Assembly (NCBI RefSeq): GCF_013394595.1 | Contig: NZ_CP053348.1 | Span: 992,001 to 1,056,000 of the forward strand | DNA length: 64,000 nucleotides | Reading direction: 5' to 3' | Source: Winogradskyella forsetii | Lineage (GTDB): Bacteria; Bacteroidota; Bacteroidia; Flavobacteriales; Flavobacteriaceae | Shown: one piece after another, positions 17,855-26,448 of the stretch | Layout of the letters: each line of letters opens with the position of its first letter | Position numbering within the stretch: position 1 is the first letter of the stretch | The notes under the pieces: model-generated | Databases searched by the model: none | Seen by the model: only the letters and a program-made list of their open reading frames with translations | Told to the model about the DNA's origin: nothing | Translations under genes and position numbers: made by a program

Positions 17855-17892
17855 TGTTCGATAATGAACAAGAAGTGTATCAAAAGCGAACA
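17855..17892 (+). promoter_or_regulatory. enhancer-like site, copy 2 (inside the operon)
   Basis: Dyad TGTTC-N6-GAACA is followed by AAGTGTATCAAAA and CGAACA. It has the same 38-nt length and layout as copy 1 at 8022-8059. It starts three bases after the stop of permease 3 and lies 54 nt before its own TGGCAT box. Confidence 0.6.
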
Positions 17893-17944
17893 GTTGTATT
17901 AATTAAAATGGAATTAAAATATTGATATACAGTGATTTATGTTT

Positions 17945-17965
17945 ATGGCATCATCTTGTCTATAT
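17945..17965 (+). promoter_or_regulatory. sigma-54-like promoter, copy 2
   Basis: ATGGCATCATCTTGTCTATA keeps TGGCAT, TCTT and CTATATA of copy 1. The -12 side reads TTGTC rather than TTGC. The ATG of permease 4 follows 79 nt after the TGG. It probably starts a second transcript covering permease 4, the GIN protein, ATPase 2 and TolC. Confidence 0.5.
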
Positions 17966-18024
17966 ACTCATCATAAGTATCAAATTCAGGGATACTGTAA
18001 CAGTTTCAGCATAACAAAACAATT

Positions 18025-20376
18025 ATGATCTTAAATTATATAAAAATAGCGTTTAGAACATTACGTAAAAATAAAGGCTATAGCTTATTAAATATTTTCG
18101 GATTAGCCATAGGTATTACTTGTGCGAGTTTAATATTTCTTTGGGTTGAGGATGAACTAAGTTTTGATTCAAATTTCCCCAAGCAAGATCAGGTTTATTA
18201 TGTACCAACGCATCAAGAATATGAAGGCGAATGGAGAACTTTTAATTCTACACCAGGACCTTTGGCAGAAGCTATGAAAACTGAGATTCCTGGCATTGAA
18301 AGAACAGCAAGAACAAAACATCGTGATTTTTTATTAGCAGTTGGAGATCATTCCATTAACAGTTCTGGTCGTTTTGTGGACGAGGATCTTATAAACATAT
18401 TTAGTTTGAAGTTTTTGGAAGGCAATGCCGAAGCTGCTTTTAAAAATCCTGAAGCCATCGTTATTACACAAGAAACAGCAGAGCAACTCTATGGAGCAAA
18501 TCAAAAAGCGCTTGGTAAAACGTTAAAAGTGAATAATTCGGATAATTATGTTATCACAGGCGTTATTGAGAATATGCCTAAGAATGTTACCTTTCCTTTT
18601 AATTGGATTGCGCCCTTTGAACGTTACACAAAAGGTAAAGAATGGACACAAGGTTACGGCAGTTTTTTTGCAGATACCTTTGTGGAATTATCACCAGAAG
18701 CAGATGTTGTTGCTGTAGATAAGCAAGTTAGAAATTTACTAGAGAAGAAAACAGGAGATAAGGATTCCAAAGCATTTTTACATTCCATAAAAGATTGGCA
18801 TCTAAGGGCTAATTTCGAAAATGGAAAGCAAGTAGGTGGTGTAATAGTTTCTGTTCGCTTATTCACAATTATTGCCTTAATCATTTTGTTGATTGCCTGT
18901 ATTAACTTTATGAATTTGTCCACAGCGCGCAGTGAAAAACGTGCTAATGAAGTTGGTGTTAGAAAAGCAATGGGTTCTGGTCGTTCGAGATTAATTATTC
19001 AATTTATATCAGAAGCTTTGATTCTTGCTGGTATCGCATCGTTAGTCAGTGTTTTACTGCTTTTTGTTTTATTACCACAATTTAATTTGCTTATTGAGAA
19101 AGATTTAGTGTTAGGACTAACACAGCCATTGCACGTTGTTTTTTTATTGGCAATCACACTCGTTTGTGGAATCTTTGCCGGACTTTACCCAGCCTTCTAT
19201 TTGTCTTCATTTAAACCTGTCGAAGTTTTAAAGGGTCTAAAAGTCACTAAAAGTTCTGCCACATTGATTAGGAAAGGACTAGTAGTTGGGCAGTTTACAG
19301 TGTCAATTGTTTTTATTATCAGTACGATTTTAGTTTATCAGCAAATTCAACATGTAAAAAATAGGGATTTAGGTTTTGATAAAGATCAATTAATTTCCTT
19401 GAATGTCAATGGCACTATGATTGAAAAATTTGATGTCATTAAACAAGATTTAATCAATACAGGAGCCATAACCAGTGTTGGTTTAAATAATTCTGGAGTT
19501 TTAGATGGTGGCAATAATGGTTCTAATTTAACGTGGACAGGTGGCACAGATACAGAAGATGTGTTGATTTTCTTTAGGTATATCAGTTCAGATTTTTTGA
19601 AAACTGCTGGCATGGAACTTAAAGAGGGGCGAGGTTTTAGCGAAAATGTGGCAAAGGATAGTACGAGTGTTTTAATTACCGAATCATTTGCCAAACTTAT
19701 GGGAAAAGGAAGTGCGATTGGTAAGAAAGTAACACGTGGTGATACATACACCGTAATAGGAGTAGTGAAAGATTATTTATACGATGATATGTATGGACAA
19801 AGTGATCCTGTATTATTCTTCAATTATCTAGGTGAGTCCAGTTATATGTATCTAAAAACGAACCCAAAAATTTCTACTAAAGACATGTTGGCCAAAGTGG
19901 AGGCGGTTATGAAAAAACACAATCCGGCTTTTCCTTTTGAATACACATTTATGGATGAAACCTTCAATGCCAAATTTAAAAGTGAACAACTCATCGGTAA
20001 ACTATCTCAACTCTTTGCGTTACTTGCTATATTCATTTCGTGTTTAGGACTTTTTGGATTGGCAGCTTATACCGCAGAACAGCGTAAAAAAGAAATAGGC
20101 GTGCGTAAAGTTTTAGGAGCTAGTATTTCTGGTATTGTAAAGTTATTGTCAAAAGACTTTTTAAAACTCGTGGGTGTTTCAATTTTAATCGCCATACCTA
20201 TTGCTTGGTACGCCATGGAAAATTGGCTTCAGGATTATGCTTATAGAATAGAAATCAACTGGTGGATATTTATAATTGCTGGTTCAGCAGCGATATTAAT
20301 AGCGATGGTAACTGTAAGTTTTCAAGCTGTAAAAGCCGCAACAGCAAATCCTGTAGATAGTTTAAAAACAGAGTAA
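18025..20376 (+). CDS. FtsX/MacB-type ABC permease, paralogue 4
   Basis: A 783-residue permease beginning MILNYIKIAFRTLRKNKGYSL and ending ANPVDSLKTE. FtsX unit 1 (about 275-410, ACINFMNLSTARSEKRANEVG) and unit 2 (SCLGLFGLAAYTAEQRKKEIGVRKVLGA) are very close to paralogue 1, closer than to paralogues 2 and 3, judged by eye from these junctions. It has its own enhancer and -24-like box, unlike paralogues 2 and 3. Following genes are a GIN-domain protein, the second ATPase and TolC, so this may be the permease partner of ATPase 2. Substrate unknown. Confidence 0.92.
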   Translation: MILNYIKIAFRTLRKNKGYSLLNIFGLAIGITCASLIFLWVEDELSFDSNFPKQDQVYYVPTHQEYEGEWRTFNSTPGPLAEAMKTEIPGIERTARTKHRDFLLAVGDHSINSSGRFVDEDLINIFSLKFLEGNAEAAFKNPEAIVITQETAEQLYGANQKALGKTLKVNNSDNYVITGVIENMPKNVTFPFNWIAPFERYTKGKEWTQGYGSFFADTFVELSPEADVVAVDKQVRNLLEKKTGDKDSKAFLHSIKDWHLRANFENGKQVGGVIVSVRLFTIIALIILLIACINFMNLSTARSEKRANEVGVRKAMGSGRSRLIIQFISEALILAGIASLVSVLLLFVLLPQFNLLIEKDLVLGLTQPLHVVFLLAITLVCGIFAGLYPAFYLSSFKPVEVLKGLKVTKSSATLIRKGLVVGQFTVSIVFIISTILVYQQIQHVKNRDLGFDKDQLISLNVNGTMIEKFDVIKQDLINTGAITSVGLNNSGVLDGGNNGSNLTWTGGTDTEDVLIFFRYISSDFLKTAGMELKEGRGFSENVAKDSTSVLITESFAKLMGKGSAIGKKVTRGDTYTVIGVVKDYLYDDMYGQSDPVLFFNYLGESSYMYLKTNPKISTKDMLAKVEAVMKKHNPAFPFEYTFMDETFNAKFKSEQLIGKLSQLFALLAIFISCLGLFGLAAYTAEQRKKEIGVRKVLGASISGIVKLLSKDFLKLVGVSILIAIPIAWYAMENWLQDYAYRIEINWWIFIIAGSAAILIAMVTVSFQAVKAATANPVDSLKTE

Positions 20377-20419
20377 ACTAAATCAATTTGAATATCAATT
20401 AGTATAAAAATATAATATC

Positions 20420-21166
20420 ATGAAAAGTTTAAAATATATAATAGTAATAACCTTGATTTGCTCAGGTCAAATCTTATTGGCACAAACGAAAAAGACAGTT
20501 GAATCATTTAACAAGGTCGTTATAAGTCCTCACATTGAAACCACATTTGTGCAAGGGAATGAAGAATCGGTCACCATTCTCGATAGCACAGAACCAGAAG
20601 ATAAAATTAATATCGAAGTCAGCGGAAAAACCCTCCGCGTCTATTTAGATGATGCTAAAGAAACTACGAAACATGAAAAAATTATAATTGATGGTATGGA
20701 GCGAAAAGTCCCCATTTATAAAGGTAAAGTTTTGACCATTCGTGTGACGTATAAAACTATTGATGAATTGTCACTCAGAGGTGAGCAAAGAACAATTTGC
20801 GAAAGTACTATTGAGGTTGATAAATTCAAACTTAAAATTTATGGAGAATCTCAAGTAACGTTTAATGAAATTAACTTTAACTTATTTGATGTTGATATCT
20901 ATGGCGAAAGCGAATTGACTATTTTAAAAGGCATTACCAATACTCAGAATATTACGGCCTATGGTGAAGGTAAAATCAACTTACTTGAAGTTGAAAGTAA
21001 AATATCAAAACTGAAAGCGTATGGTGAAGCAGAGTTTAATATTAAAGCTTCTGAGCAGATTAAATTTACGTCTTATGGTGAAGCGACATTGCGTTATAAA
21101 GGCCATGCAACTGTAAAAACAGGATTAAGTTTTGGGGACACCACAATTACACAAATCGACAATTAA
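20420..21166 (+). CDS. GIN-domain (DUF2807) secreted protein
   Basis: A 248-residue protein with a Sec signal (hydrophobic core about 5-17, cleavage after LLAQ). The body is a repetitive beta-strand pattern in which the phrases YGES, YGEG and YGEA recur roughly every 15-20 residues (about 140-235). That gives the right-handed beta-solenoid look of the head GIN domain. The function of such proteins is not firmly known; many sit beside membrane transport or stress genes in Bacteroidota. It lies inside the efflux operon, 43 nt after permease 4 and 16 nt before ATPase 2. It may be an exported cargo or an envelope-stress component; this is inference. Confidence 0.82.
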   Translation: MKSLKYIIVITLICSGQILLAQTKKTVESFNKVVISPHIETTFVQGNEESVTILDSTEPEDKINIEVSGKTLRVYLDDAKETTKHEKIIIDGMERKVPIYKGKVLTIRVTYKTIDELSLRGEQRTICESTIEVDKFKLKIYGESQVTFNEINFNLFDVDIYGESELTILKGITNTQNITAYGEGKINLLEVESKISKLKAYGEAEFNIKASEQIKFTSYGEATLRYKGHATVKTGLSFGDTTITQIDN

Positions 21167-21182
21167 TAAATCAAAAATTAAA

Positions 21183-21854
21183 ATGGCAAATACATTATTA
21201 AGTGTAAATGAAGCATCAAGAACTGTTAATTCTGGCAGTAATAAAGTGACGTTATTGGATCATATTGATTTACAAGTAAGAGAGGGCGAATTCATTTCAT
21301 TAATGGGACCATCAGGTTCAGGAAAATCTACTTTATTGAACTGCATTGGCATGTTAGATAACTTTACGTCAGGAGGTTACACCTTTCTAGGAGAACCCGT
21401 TCATAGTATGAAAGAGCGAAACCGATCCAAACTTTATAAGGAGTATATCGGATTTGTATTTCAAGCCTATCACTTAATTGATGAACTTACGGTTTATGAA
21501 AATATTGAAACACCATTACTGTATAAAAATGTAAAATCTTCCGAAAGAAAAGCAATGGTGGCAGATATGTTAGATCGTTTTAATATCGTTGGAAAAAAAG
21601 ATTTGTTCCCCATTCAATTAAGTGGAGGACAGCAACAATTAGTTGGTGTAGCGAGGGCATTAATAGGAAAACCAAAATTGATTCTGGCAGATGAACCAAC
21701 TGGAAATCTAAACTCGAAACAAAGCGAGGAAATCATGGAACTTTTCTCGGAATTAAATAAAGAAGGCGTTACTATCATACAGGCCACACATTCTGAAAGC
21801 AATGCTTCTTATGGCTCTCGGATTATTAATTTATTGGACGGAAAAATAGTCTAA
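21183..21854 (+). CDS. ABC transporter ATP-binding protein (MacB/LolD type), second copy
   Basis: A 223-residue nucleotide-binding domain. The start is placed at 21183 (MANTLLSVNEA), because the longer reading frame would overlap the GIN gene and adds 17 non-homologous residues. Walker A GPSGSGKST, Q loop FVFQAYHLIDELTV, signature LSGGQQQLVGVARA, Walker B LILADEPTGNLN and His in QATHSESNA are intact. The signature continues QQQLVG rather than the QQQRVA of ATPase 1, and the Walker B end is NLN not NLD. The two copies are therefore old paralogues rather than a recent duplication. It presumably energises permease 4 or alternates with ATPase 1. Confidence 0.9.
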   Translation: MANTLLSVNEASRTVNSGSNKVTLLDHIDLQVREGEFISLMGPSGSGKSTLLNCIGMLDNFTSGGYTFLGEPVHSMKERNRSKLYKEYIGFVFQAYHLIDELTVYENIETPLLYKNVKSSERKAMVADMLDRFNIVGKKDLFPIQLSGGQQQLVGVARALIGKPKLILADEPTGNLNSKQSEEIMELFSELNKEGVTIIQATHSESNASYGSRIINLLDGKIV

Positions 21855-21871
21855 GAATAAAAGTAAAAACC

Positions 21872-23290
21872 ATGATACATAAACTCATATTAATGGCCAT
21901 CATATTTCTGATGGGTTGGATAAGTTTTGCTCAAAACGAAACCGAAAAAGGCTATTCTTTAGAAGAATGTATTGCTATTGCACTTGAAAACAATCTCGAT
22001 TTAAAATCTACAGAATTATTGGCCAATACTTCAAAAGTGAATTACCAACAATCCAAAGCTAATTTATTACCAAGCATCAATGGAAATTTTAATTTAGGTG
22101 TTAATGATGGTCGAAGTATAGATCCTTTTACCAATGATTTTATCAATCAGGAATTAACATTTTCAAATTTAGGACTGAGTTTAGATATGACGATTTTCAA
22201 TGGTTTTCGACTATTGAATTCCGCCAAGCAAAACCGTCTCAATAAAAAGGCATCAGAACTAGAAACGGAAGCCGCCCAACAAGATTTAATATTGAATGTC
22301 ACTTTAGCCTATTTACAAGTGCTGAATGCCAAAGATGTTTTGGAATTAGCCAAAGCACGATTGGAAACCACAAAACAACAACTCAAAATCCAAGAAGATT
22401 TTTATGAAAATGAATCGGGAAATCCGGCAGATTATGCTGATATTTTAGGGCAAGTTGCTAGCGATGAAACGAGTATTTTGGTTTCTGAAAGTAATTTGAA
22501 CAATGCGAAATTAAGTCTAATGCGATTATTGAATTTAGAGGACAACATAACTTTGGATAAAAGTAGTTTAATCCTAGAATTTGAAAATTTTAATTTATCA
22601 GCAGAAGAGGTTTTTGCTGAAGCTATACAAAATTTGGCGACTTTTAAAGCTAAAGAATTACGTATAGAAGCAGCAAAAAAAGGTGTAAGTGTCGCCAAAT
22701 CGCAGTTCACTCCAGAAATAGCATTATTTGGAGGCGTGAGTTCCAATTATTCCAGTGTGGCAGAAATCTTTACGGAAACAGATACAAGTTTAATAGCAAC
22801 AAACGATTTTGTTACGGTTAACGGACAAGATCTGGCAGTTATGACGGAACGAACTAATTTTGCTTCTAGCGCTATTGGGTATAGCGACCAGTTGGATAAC
22901 AATTTAAATACAGTTGTTGGTGTCTCTGTCAACGTCCCTCTTTTCAATGGATTTAGAGCAAAGAATAATGTGGCTTTAGAAAAAATAAGAGTAGAGGAAT
23001 CGGTTTTGGAATTAGAACGTACGCATATCGATATAAAAAATGCCATCGCTCAGGTGCATTTTGATATGGATGCGGCCTATAAACGTTACCAAAGTTTAGA
23101 AAAGCAAGTTGACGCCTATGCGGAATCGTATCGAATCAATGATATAAGAGTTAAAAATGGGGTGTCTAATTTCTTGAATTATATAACAAGTAAAAACAAC
23201 TTGGATAATGCTCGGGTTAATTTAGCCAATGCTAAGTATGAATATTTGTTACGTGTAAAAGTTTTGGATTATTACAGAGGGTCAGTATAA
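21872..23290 (+). CDS. TolC-family outer-membrane efflux channel
   Basis: A 472-residue outer-membrane factor. A signal peptide (about 1-21, WISFAQ) is followed by YSLEECIAIALENNLDLKS, the usual first helix of the family, and two OEP repeats rich in long amphipathic helices (about 40-230 and 245-465). The repeats have the expected internal similarity (SAKQNRLNKKASELE / RAKNNVALEKIRVEESVLE). It should form the trimeric exit duct for the adaptor at 8158. It is the last gene of the operon, 17 nt after ATPase 2; the next gene (topoisomerase IB) has a 98-nt gap. It completes a full tripartite system in one locus. Confidence 0.92.
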   Translation: MIHKLILMAIIFLMGWISFAQNETEKGYSLEECIAIALENNLDLKSTELLANTSKVNYQQSKANLLPSINGNFNLGVNDGRSIDPFTNDFINQELTFSNLGLSLDMTIFNGFRLLNSAKQNRLNKKASELETEAAQQDLILNVTLAYLQVLNAKDVLELAKARLETTKQQLKIQEDFYENESGNPADYADILGQVASDETSILVSESNLNNAKLSLMRLLNLEDNITLDKSSLILEFENFNLSAEEVFAEAIQNLATFKAKELRIEAAKKGVSVAKSQFTPEIALFGGVSSNYSSVAEIFTETDTSLIATNDFVTVNGQDLAVMTERTNFASSAIGYSDQLDNNLNTVVGVSVNVPLFNGFRAKNNVALEKIRVEESVLELERTHIDIKNAIAQVHFDMDAAYKRYQSLEKQVDAYAESYRINDIRVKNGVSNFLNYITSKNNLDNARVNLANAKYEYLLRVKVLDYYRGSV

Positions 23291-23388
23291 ATGATAAATC
23301 AAAATTGATATGGATACATTTTGTGGCTTTTAAGCTAATCAGTTTCCGGTTAAAGTATTTATTTTAATGCTTTATTAACTGGATTCAA

Positions 23389-24375
23389 ATGATATACTAC
23401 AGAAAAAAACATGGCAAAGGCTTTCGATATAGCGATAGCTCTAATAATACAGTCAAAGATGCCAAATTAAAGGCGTGGTTTAAATCCTTAGTTATACCGC
23501 CTGCTTGGGCCGAAGTGGAAATTGATTCAAAGAAAAATGCCAAGATTTTAGTTACAGGTCGTGACGATAAGGAAAGAAAGCAATATATCTACAATCCAAA
23601 ATATAGAGACAAACAAAATCAAGAAAAATTTGACCGTATTCTCAAGTTTGCAGACCAATTGGAACGCATGCGACGGGTAACTGGACAGCATCTTCGAAAG
23701 CGTAAATTAGTGAAAGAAAAGGTACTTGCCTGTATGGTGCGACTTTTGGAATCTGCTTATTTCCGTCCTGGCAGTGATTATTATGCCAAGGAAAATGAAA
23801 CGTATGGACTAACGACCATGCGGAGTAAACATCTTCAGATTGAAGGCGATGAACTTATTTTTAACTATATAGGAAAGTCTGGTAAAGAGCAAGAGCGTCA
23901 TATTGTCGATAAAAAATTAGCGAAAATAGTACAGGAAATTGATGAATTGCCAGGCTATGAGATTTTCAAATTTATTGATGAAGATGGCAAAAAACAGGAT
24001 GTGAAAAGTGACCATCTCAATGACTATATTAGAGAGGTAATGGGCGAGGAGTTTTCATCGAAGGATTTTAGGACTTGGGCAGGAACGGTTATTGCGGCCA
24101 TGGCTCTGGATGAAATAGGTTATTCCAAAAAGCAAGACCAGAAAGCACTGGATAAGAATATTCGTGACGCTGTTATTAAGGTAAGTGAACGGTTGGGAAA
24201 TACGCCATCGGTTGCACGCAGTTCTTATATTGATCCTCGTGTCATAGATGAATACATTGATGGAAAGACTCTTAATTATTTTCAAAAGGAAATTTCACAT
24301 CTCTTAAAAGAAAACGAAAATCTTTCACGAGAGGAAGTTGGGGTTTTGTGCATGTTGAACAAAAAATTGAAATAA
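23389..24375 (+). CDS. DNA topoisomerase IB
   Basis: A 328-residue bacterial type IB enzyme of the poxvirus-like class, which relaxes supercoils by a 3'-phosphotyrosyl intermediate. The N-terminal DNA-binding part includes IPPAWAEVEI (36-45). The catalytic core has RxGSDYY-like FRPGSDYY (125-132), SKHLQIEGDE (146-155), and Arg228 in FSSKDFRTWAGT. The catalytic tyrosine is Tyr280 in SSYIDPRVID. Length matches the family (about 320-350). It is a single gene, not obviously linked to either neighbour, and probably a housekeeping or stress accessory topoisomerase. Complete, no anomalies. Confidence 0.93.
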   Translation: MIYYRKKHGKGFRYSDSSNNTVKDAKLKAWFKSLVIPPAWAEVEIDSKKNAKILVTGRDDKERKQYIYNPKYRDKQNQEKFDRILKFADQLERMRRVTGQHLRKRKLVKEKVLACMVRLLESAYFRPGSDYYAKENETYGLTTMRSKHLQIEGDELIFNYIGKSGKEQERHIVDKKLAKIVQEIDELPGYEIFKFIDEDGKKQDVKSDHLNDYIREVMGEEFSSKDFRTWAGTVIAAMALDEIGYSKKQDQKALDKNIRDAVIKVSERLGNTPSVARSSYIDPRVIDEYIDGKTLNYFQKEISHLLKENENLSREEVGVLCMLNKKLK

Positions 24376-24565
24376 GTTTCAAAAGGGGTTTGACGAATAT
24401 TATATTCTGTAGCCAATCTAATCTTTACTGAATACTACGGTTTTCTTTACTTGACGTGCATGATTTCGTTACATGTTTAAGTGACTAAATTGGCAAATAC
24501 AAACCGAATAGAAAACAAGCATACTTGCAAAAGCAATGAACTATACACGGTACTGCCCACAGTTT
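24376..24565. other. spacer with cassette-like boundary downstream of the hydrolase gene
   Basis: No gene is seen. Read on the minus strand, the part next to the hydrolase stop contains TGTGGGCA (24555-24562) and then GTGTATAGTTCATTGC. TGCCCACA occurs on the same strand on the other side of the gene (25235-25242). GTGTATAATTCATTGC-like sequences are, from memory, common next to orphan genes in Bacteroidota, so this may be a boundary element. Confidence 0.35.
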
Positions 24566-25210
24566 TCATTCCACGTTATAATTGCCGTTCGCCCATCTTA
24601 TTGTCGGTTGAATCCATTCCTTTAAAGGTTTAAATAAAAAACCGTGTCCCGTTCCTGTATTCAGCTCTATTTCTTTAAAGTTTTTTATTTCGCAGGTCGA
24701 TATTTTCTTTCGTTCCATTGAAGAAACTCCAAATGAGTCGGACTTTTCGTAAATTGTTAAAATATTTCCGCAATAATTGATTTCAGGTATATTTTGAATA
24801 TCGTTATCCCTAAAACTTGCAATAAATACAAAATTCAAATCATGATTATTTGCTAAAGTCGAAACGTATTGAGCAATATATCCGCCTTTTGAAGTTCCAA
24901 CAACAGTTATTTTGCTCGGTTCTGTTCCGTTTTTTGTTAAACTGTCAATTTGATTTACAATTCCGATGGCATATTCTCTAGCGTTAACATTTCCATTTCG
25001 TTTTTCGCTTATTACTTTTAGTCCTCCTTTTTTGAATTTAGCAATAATTTCGTCGTATTCAGTCCGACCAAATTCGGGATGCAATTCATTCAGTTCGTGT
25101 TCTTCTAAAAATCGATTGTGAAGAAAGAAAATAAATCGTTCATCATTTGTTCTTCCACACGCCAATAAAGTTGAGCAAAAAAGAATTCCAATTAATAGAC
25201 GTATTTTCAT
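24566..25210 (-). CDS. alpha/beta-hydrolase-fold lipoprotein
   Basis: A 214-residue lipoprotein: a short signal ends LLAC with Cys18 as lipid site. The alpha/beta-hydrolase nucleophile elbow GTSKGG places Ser107; Asp158 (YEKSDSFG) and His189 (TGTGHGF) complete a plausible triad in the right order. It should be an envelope esterase or peptidase-like hydrolase of unknown substrate. It resembles orphan cassette genes: it stands alone, is flanked on both sides by inverted copies of TGTGGGCA, and has unrelated neighbours. The flanks suggest transfer as a unit, but codon usage was not measured. Confident on fold, not on substrate. Confidence 0.75.
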   Translation of the reverse strand: MKIRLLIGILFCSTLLACGRTNDERFIFFLHNRFLEEHELNELHPEFGRTEYDEIIAKFKKGGLKVISEKRNGNVNAREYAIGIVNQIDSLTKNGTEPSKITVVGTSKGGYIAQYVSTLANNHDLNFVFIASFRDNDIQNIPEINYCGNILTIYEKSDSFGVSSMERKKISTCEIKNFKEIELNTGTGHGFLFKPLKEWIQPTIRWANGNYNVE

Positions 25211-25246
25211 TGATTCACGATTTTTTTACAACTTGTGGGCAACTTA

Positions 25247-25501
25247 TTAATTTAAGATCAAATTCGAAATCTTTTCACCAAGCCAATAGCCAATCCCTAA
25301 GATGAAGGGATAGGCAATAAATAGCCATAAATAGTCAAATATATTTAATTTTGAAAAAGCCGAACTTCCTTCTTTAGAAAGTAATTCTATAAATCCATAC
25401 CAAGATTTTAGACCTATTTTTGCAATAATGCCATTGGCGAGAATAGCGATAATCAGAATGGCCAAGCCAATGATGTAAAGTCGTATCATATTTAATTCCA
25501 T
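25247..25501 (-). CDS. small two-helix membrane protein
   Basis: An 84-residue protein with two predicted membrane helices (about 6-27 and 54-77, LWLFIAYPFILGIGYWLG) joined by a polar loop. The ATG at 25501 lies inside the last codons of the aldo/keto reductase gene (10-nt overlap). A second ATG at 25489 just after the reductase stop would give an 80-residue protein. It probably belongs to the same transcript as the reductase and Msr genes. I do not recognise the family and assign no function. Confidence 0.6.
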   Translation of the reverse strand: MELNMIRLYIIGLAILIIAILANGIIAKIGLKSWYGFIELLSKEGSSAFSKLNIFDYLWLFIAYPFILGIGYWLGEKISNLILN

Positions 25502-26448
25502 TTTAAATCACTACGTTCCTGCCAATAATGTTCTGGCGACACCGAGAGTGACTTGAGTTTCAAAATTTCATTGTCGTTCAATTCAAAATCCAAAGCTTTT
25601 AAATTCTGCTTTAGTTGCTGTAAATCTGAAGCACCACTAAGCACAAGGGTCGGCTCTAAATATTGCATTATAAATCGTATCGCAATCGCATCAATGCCTA
25701 CGTTATATTTGGCAGAAAGCAATTCGAGATACGTGTAAGCTTGTAGGTAGTCGTTAAATTTTTCATTTCGAAATACTCTACCATTAGCCAAGGCTTCTTT
25801 TATAATTATGGTTTTGCCTTTAGCTAATAATGCTTTTAAAATTTCGAAAGTAGAGTGCTCCAAAACGTTAAAGGTCACTTGGTAACTATCAAATAATTCC
25901 TCGCCATCAAATGAAATCTTTAGTGCCTTTTGAATAATGCTCACTTGCTCAGTTCCGCTTGATGAAATTCCGATTTTAATATGGTGTTTTTGTTTGATCT
26001 CATGTAATCTCCTTAGAACGGCATTATTACTTAAAACGCCACTTTCTATAGTTGCCGAATGAATTTGATATATTTTCAGATTTGGCAATAACGCTTTTGA
26101 AACGTCCCATTGTTCATTCAACTTATCAATAGAATGCTCCTTTATTTCATGCTTGCCAGAAAATCCAACTTCCCAATTGGCAACATAAGTATAGCCGAAT
26201 TTTGTGGAGAGGTTAATAGCCTTGTAAGCTCTAGAAGTATTCCAATCCATTAAAAATTGTTCGCCCAAACCATAAGAAGGTGCGACATCAAAATCTCTAA
26301 TACCAAGTTGGTAACTTTTGTCTAAAACCTTTAGGGCATTAGCTTTAAAAGCTTCAACTGATTTATCGATATCAGTTTTAGACCTAATATTTATATAATC
26401 CGGTCGCCCCAAGGCAGCAAGACCTAATCCTATTTTTGTGTTACTCAT
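25492..26448 (-). CDS. aldo/keto reductase
   Basis: A 318-residue NAD(P)H-dependent oxidoreductase of the TIM-barrel aldo/keto reductase superfamily. Visible are the early Asp/Tyr region FDVAPSYGLGE (about 53-63), the Lys strand STKFGY, the His strand YQIHSA, and a late SGASDLQQLKQNL segment that would bind the cofactor phosphate. It overlaps the upstream MsrA-type gene by 8 nt, so the reductase is part of a methionine-sulfoxide-repair transcript. It may remove reactive carbonyls formed under the same oxidative stress; that link is inference. The true substrate cannot be told from the sequence. Confidence 0.85.
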   Translation of the reverse strand: MSNTKIGLGLAALGRPDYINIRSKTDIDKSVEAFKANALKVLDKSYQLGIRDFDVAPSYGLGEQFLMDWNTSRAYKAINLSTKFGYTYVANWEVGFSGKHEIKEHSIDKLNEQWDVSKALLPNLKIYQIHSATIESGVLSNNAVLRRLHEIKQKHHIKIGISSSGTEQVSIIQKALKISFDGEELFDSYQVTFNVLEHSTFEILKALLAKGKTIIIKEALANGRVFRNEKFNDYLQAYTYLELLSAKYNVGIDAIAIRFIMQYLEPTLVLSGASDLQQLKQNLKALDFELNDNEILKLKSLSVSPEHYWQERSDLKWN

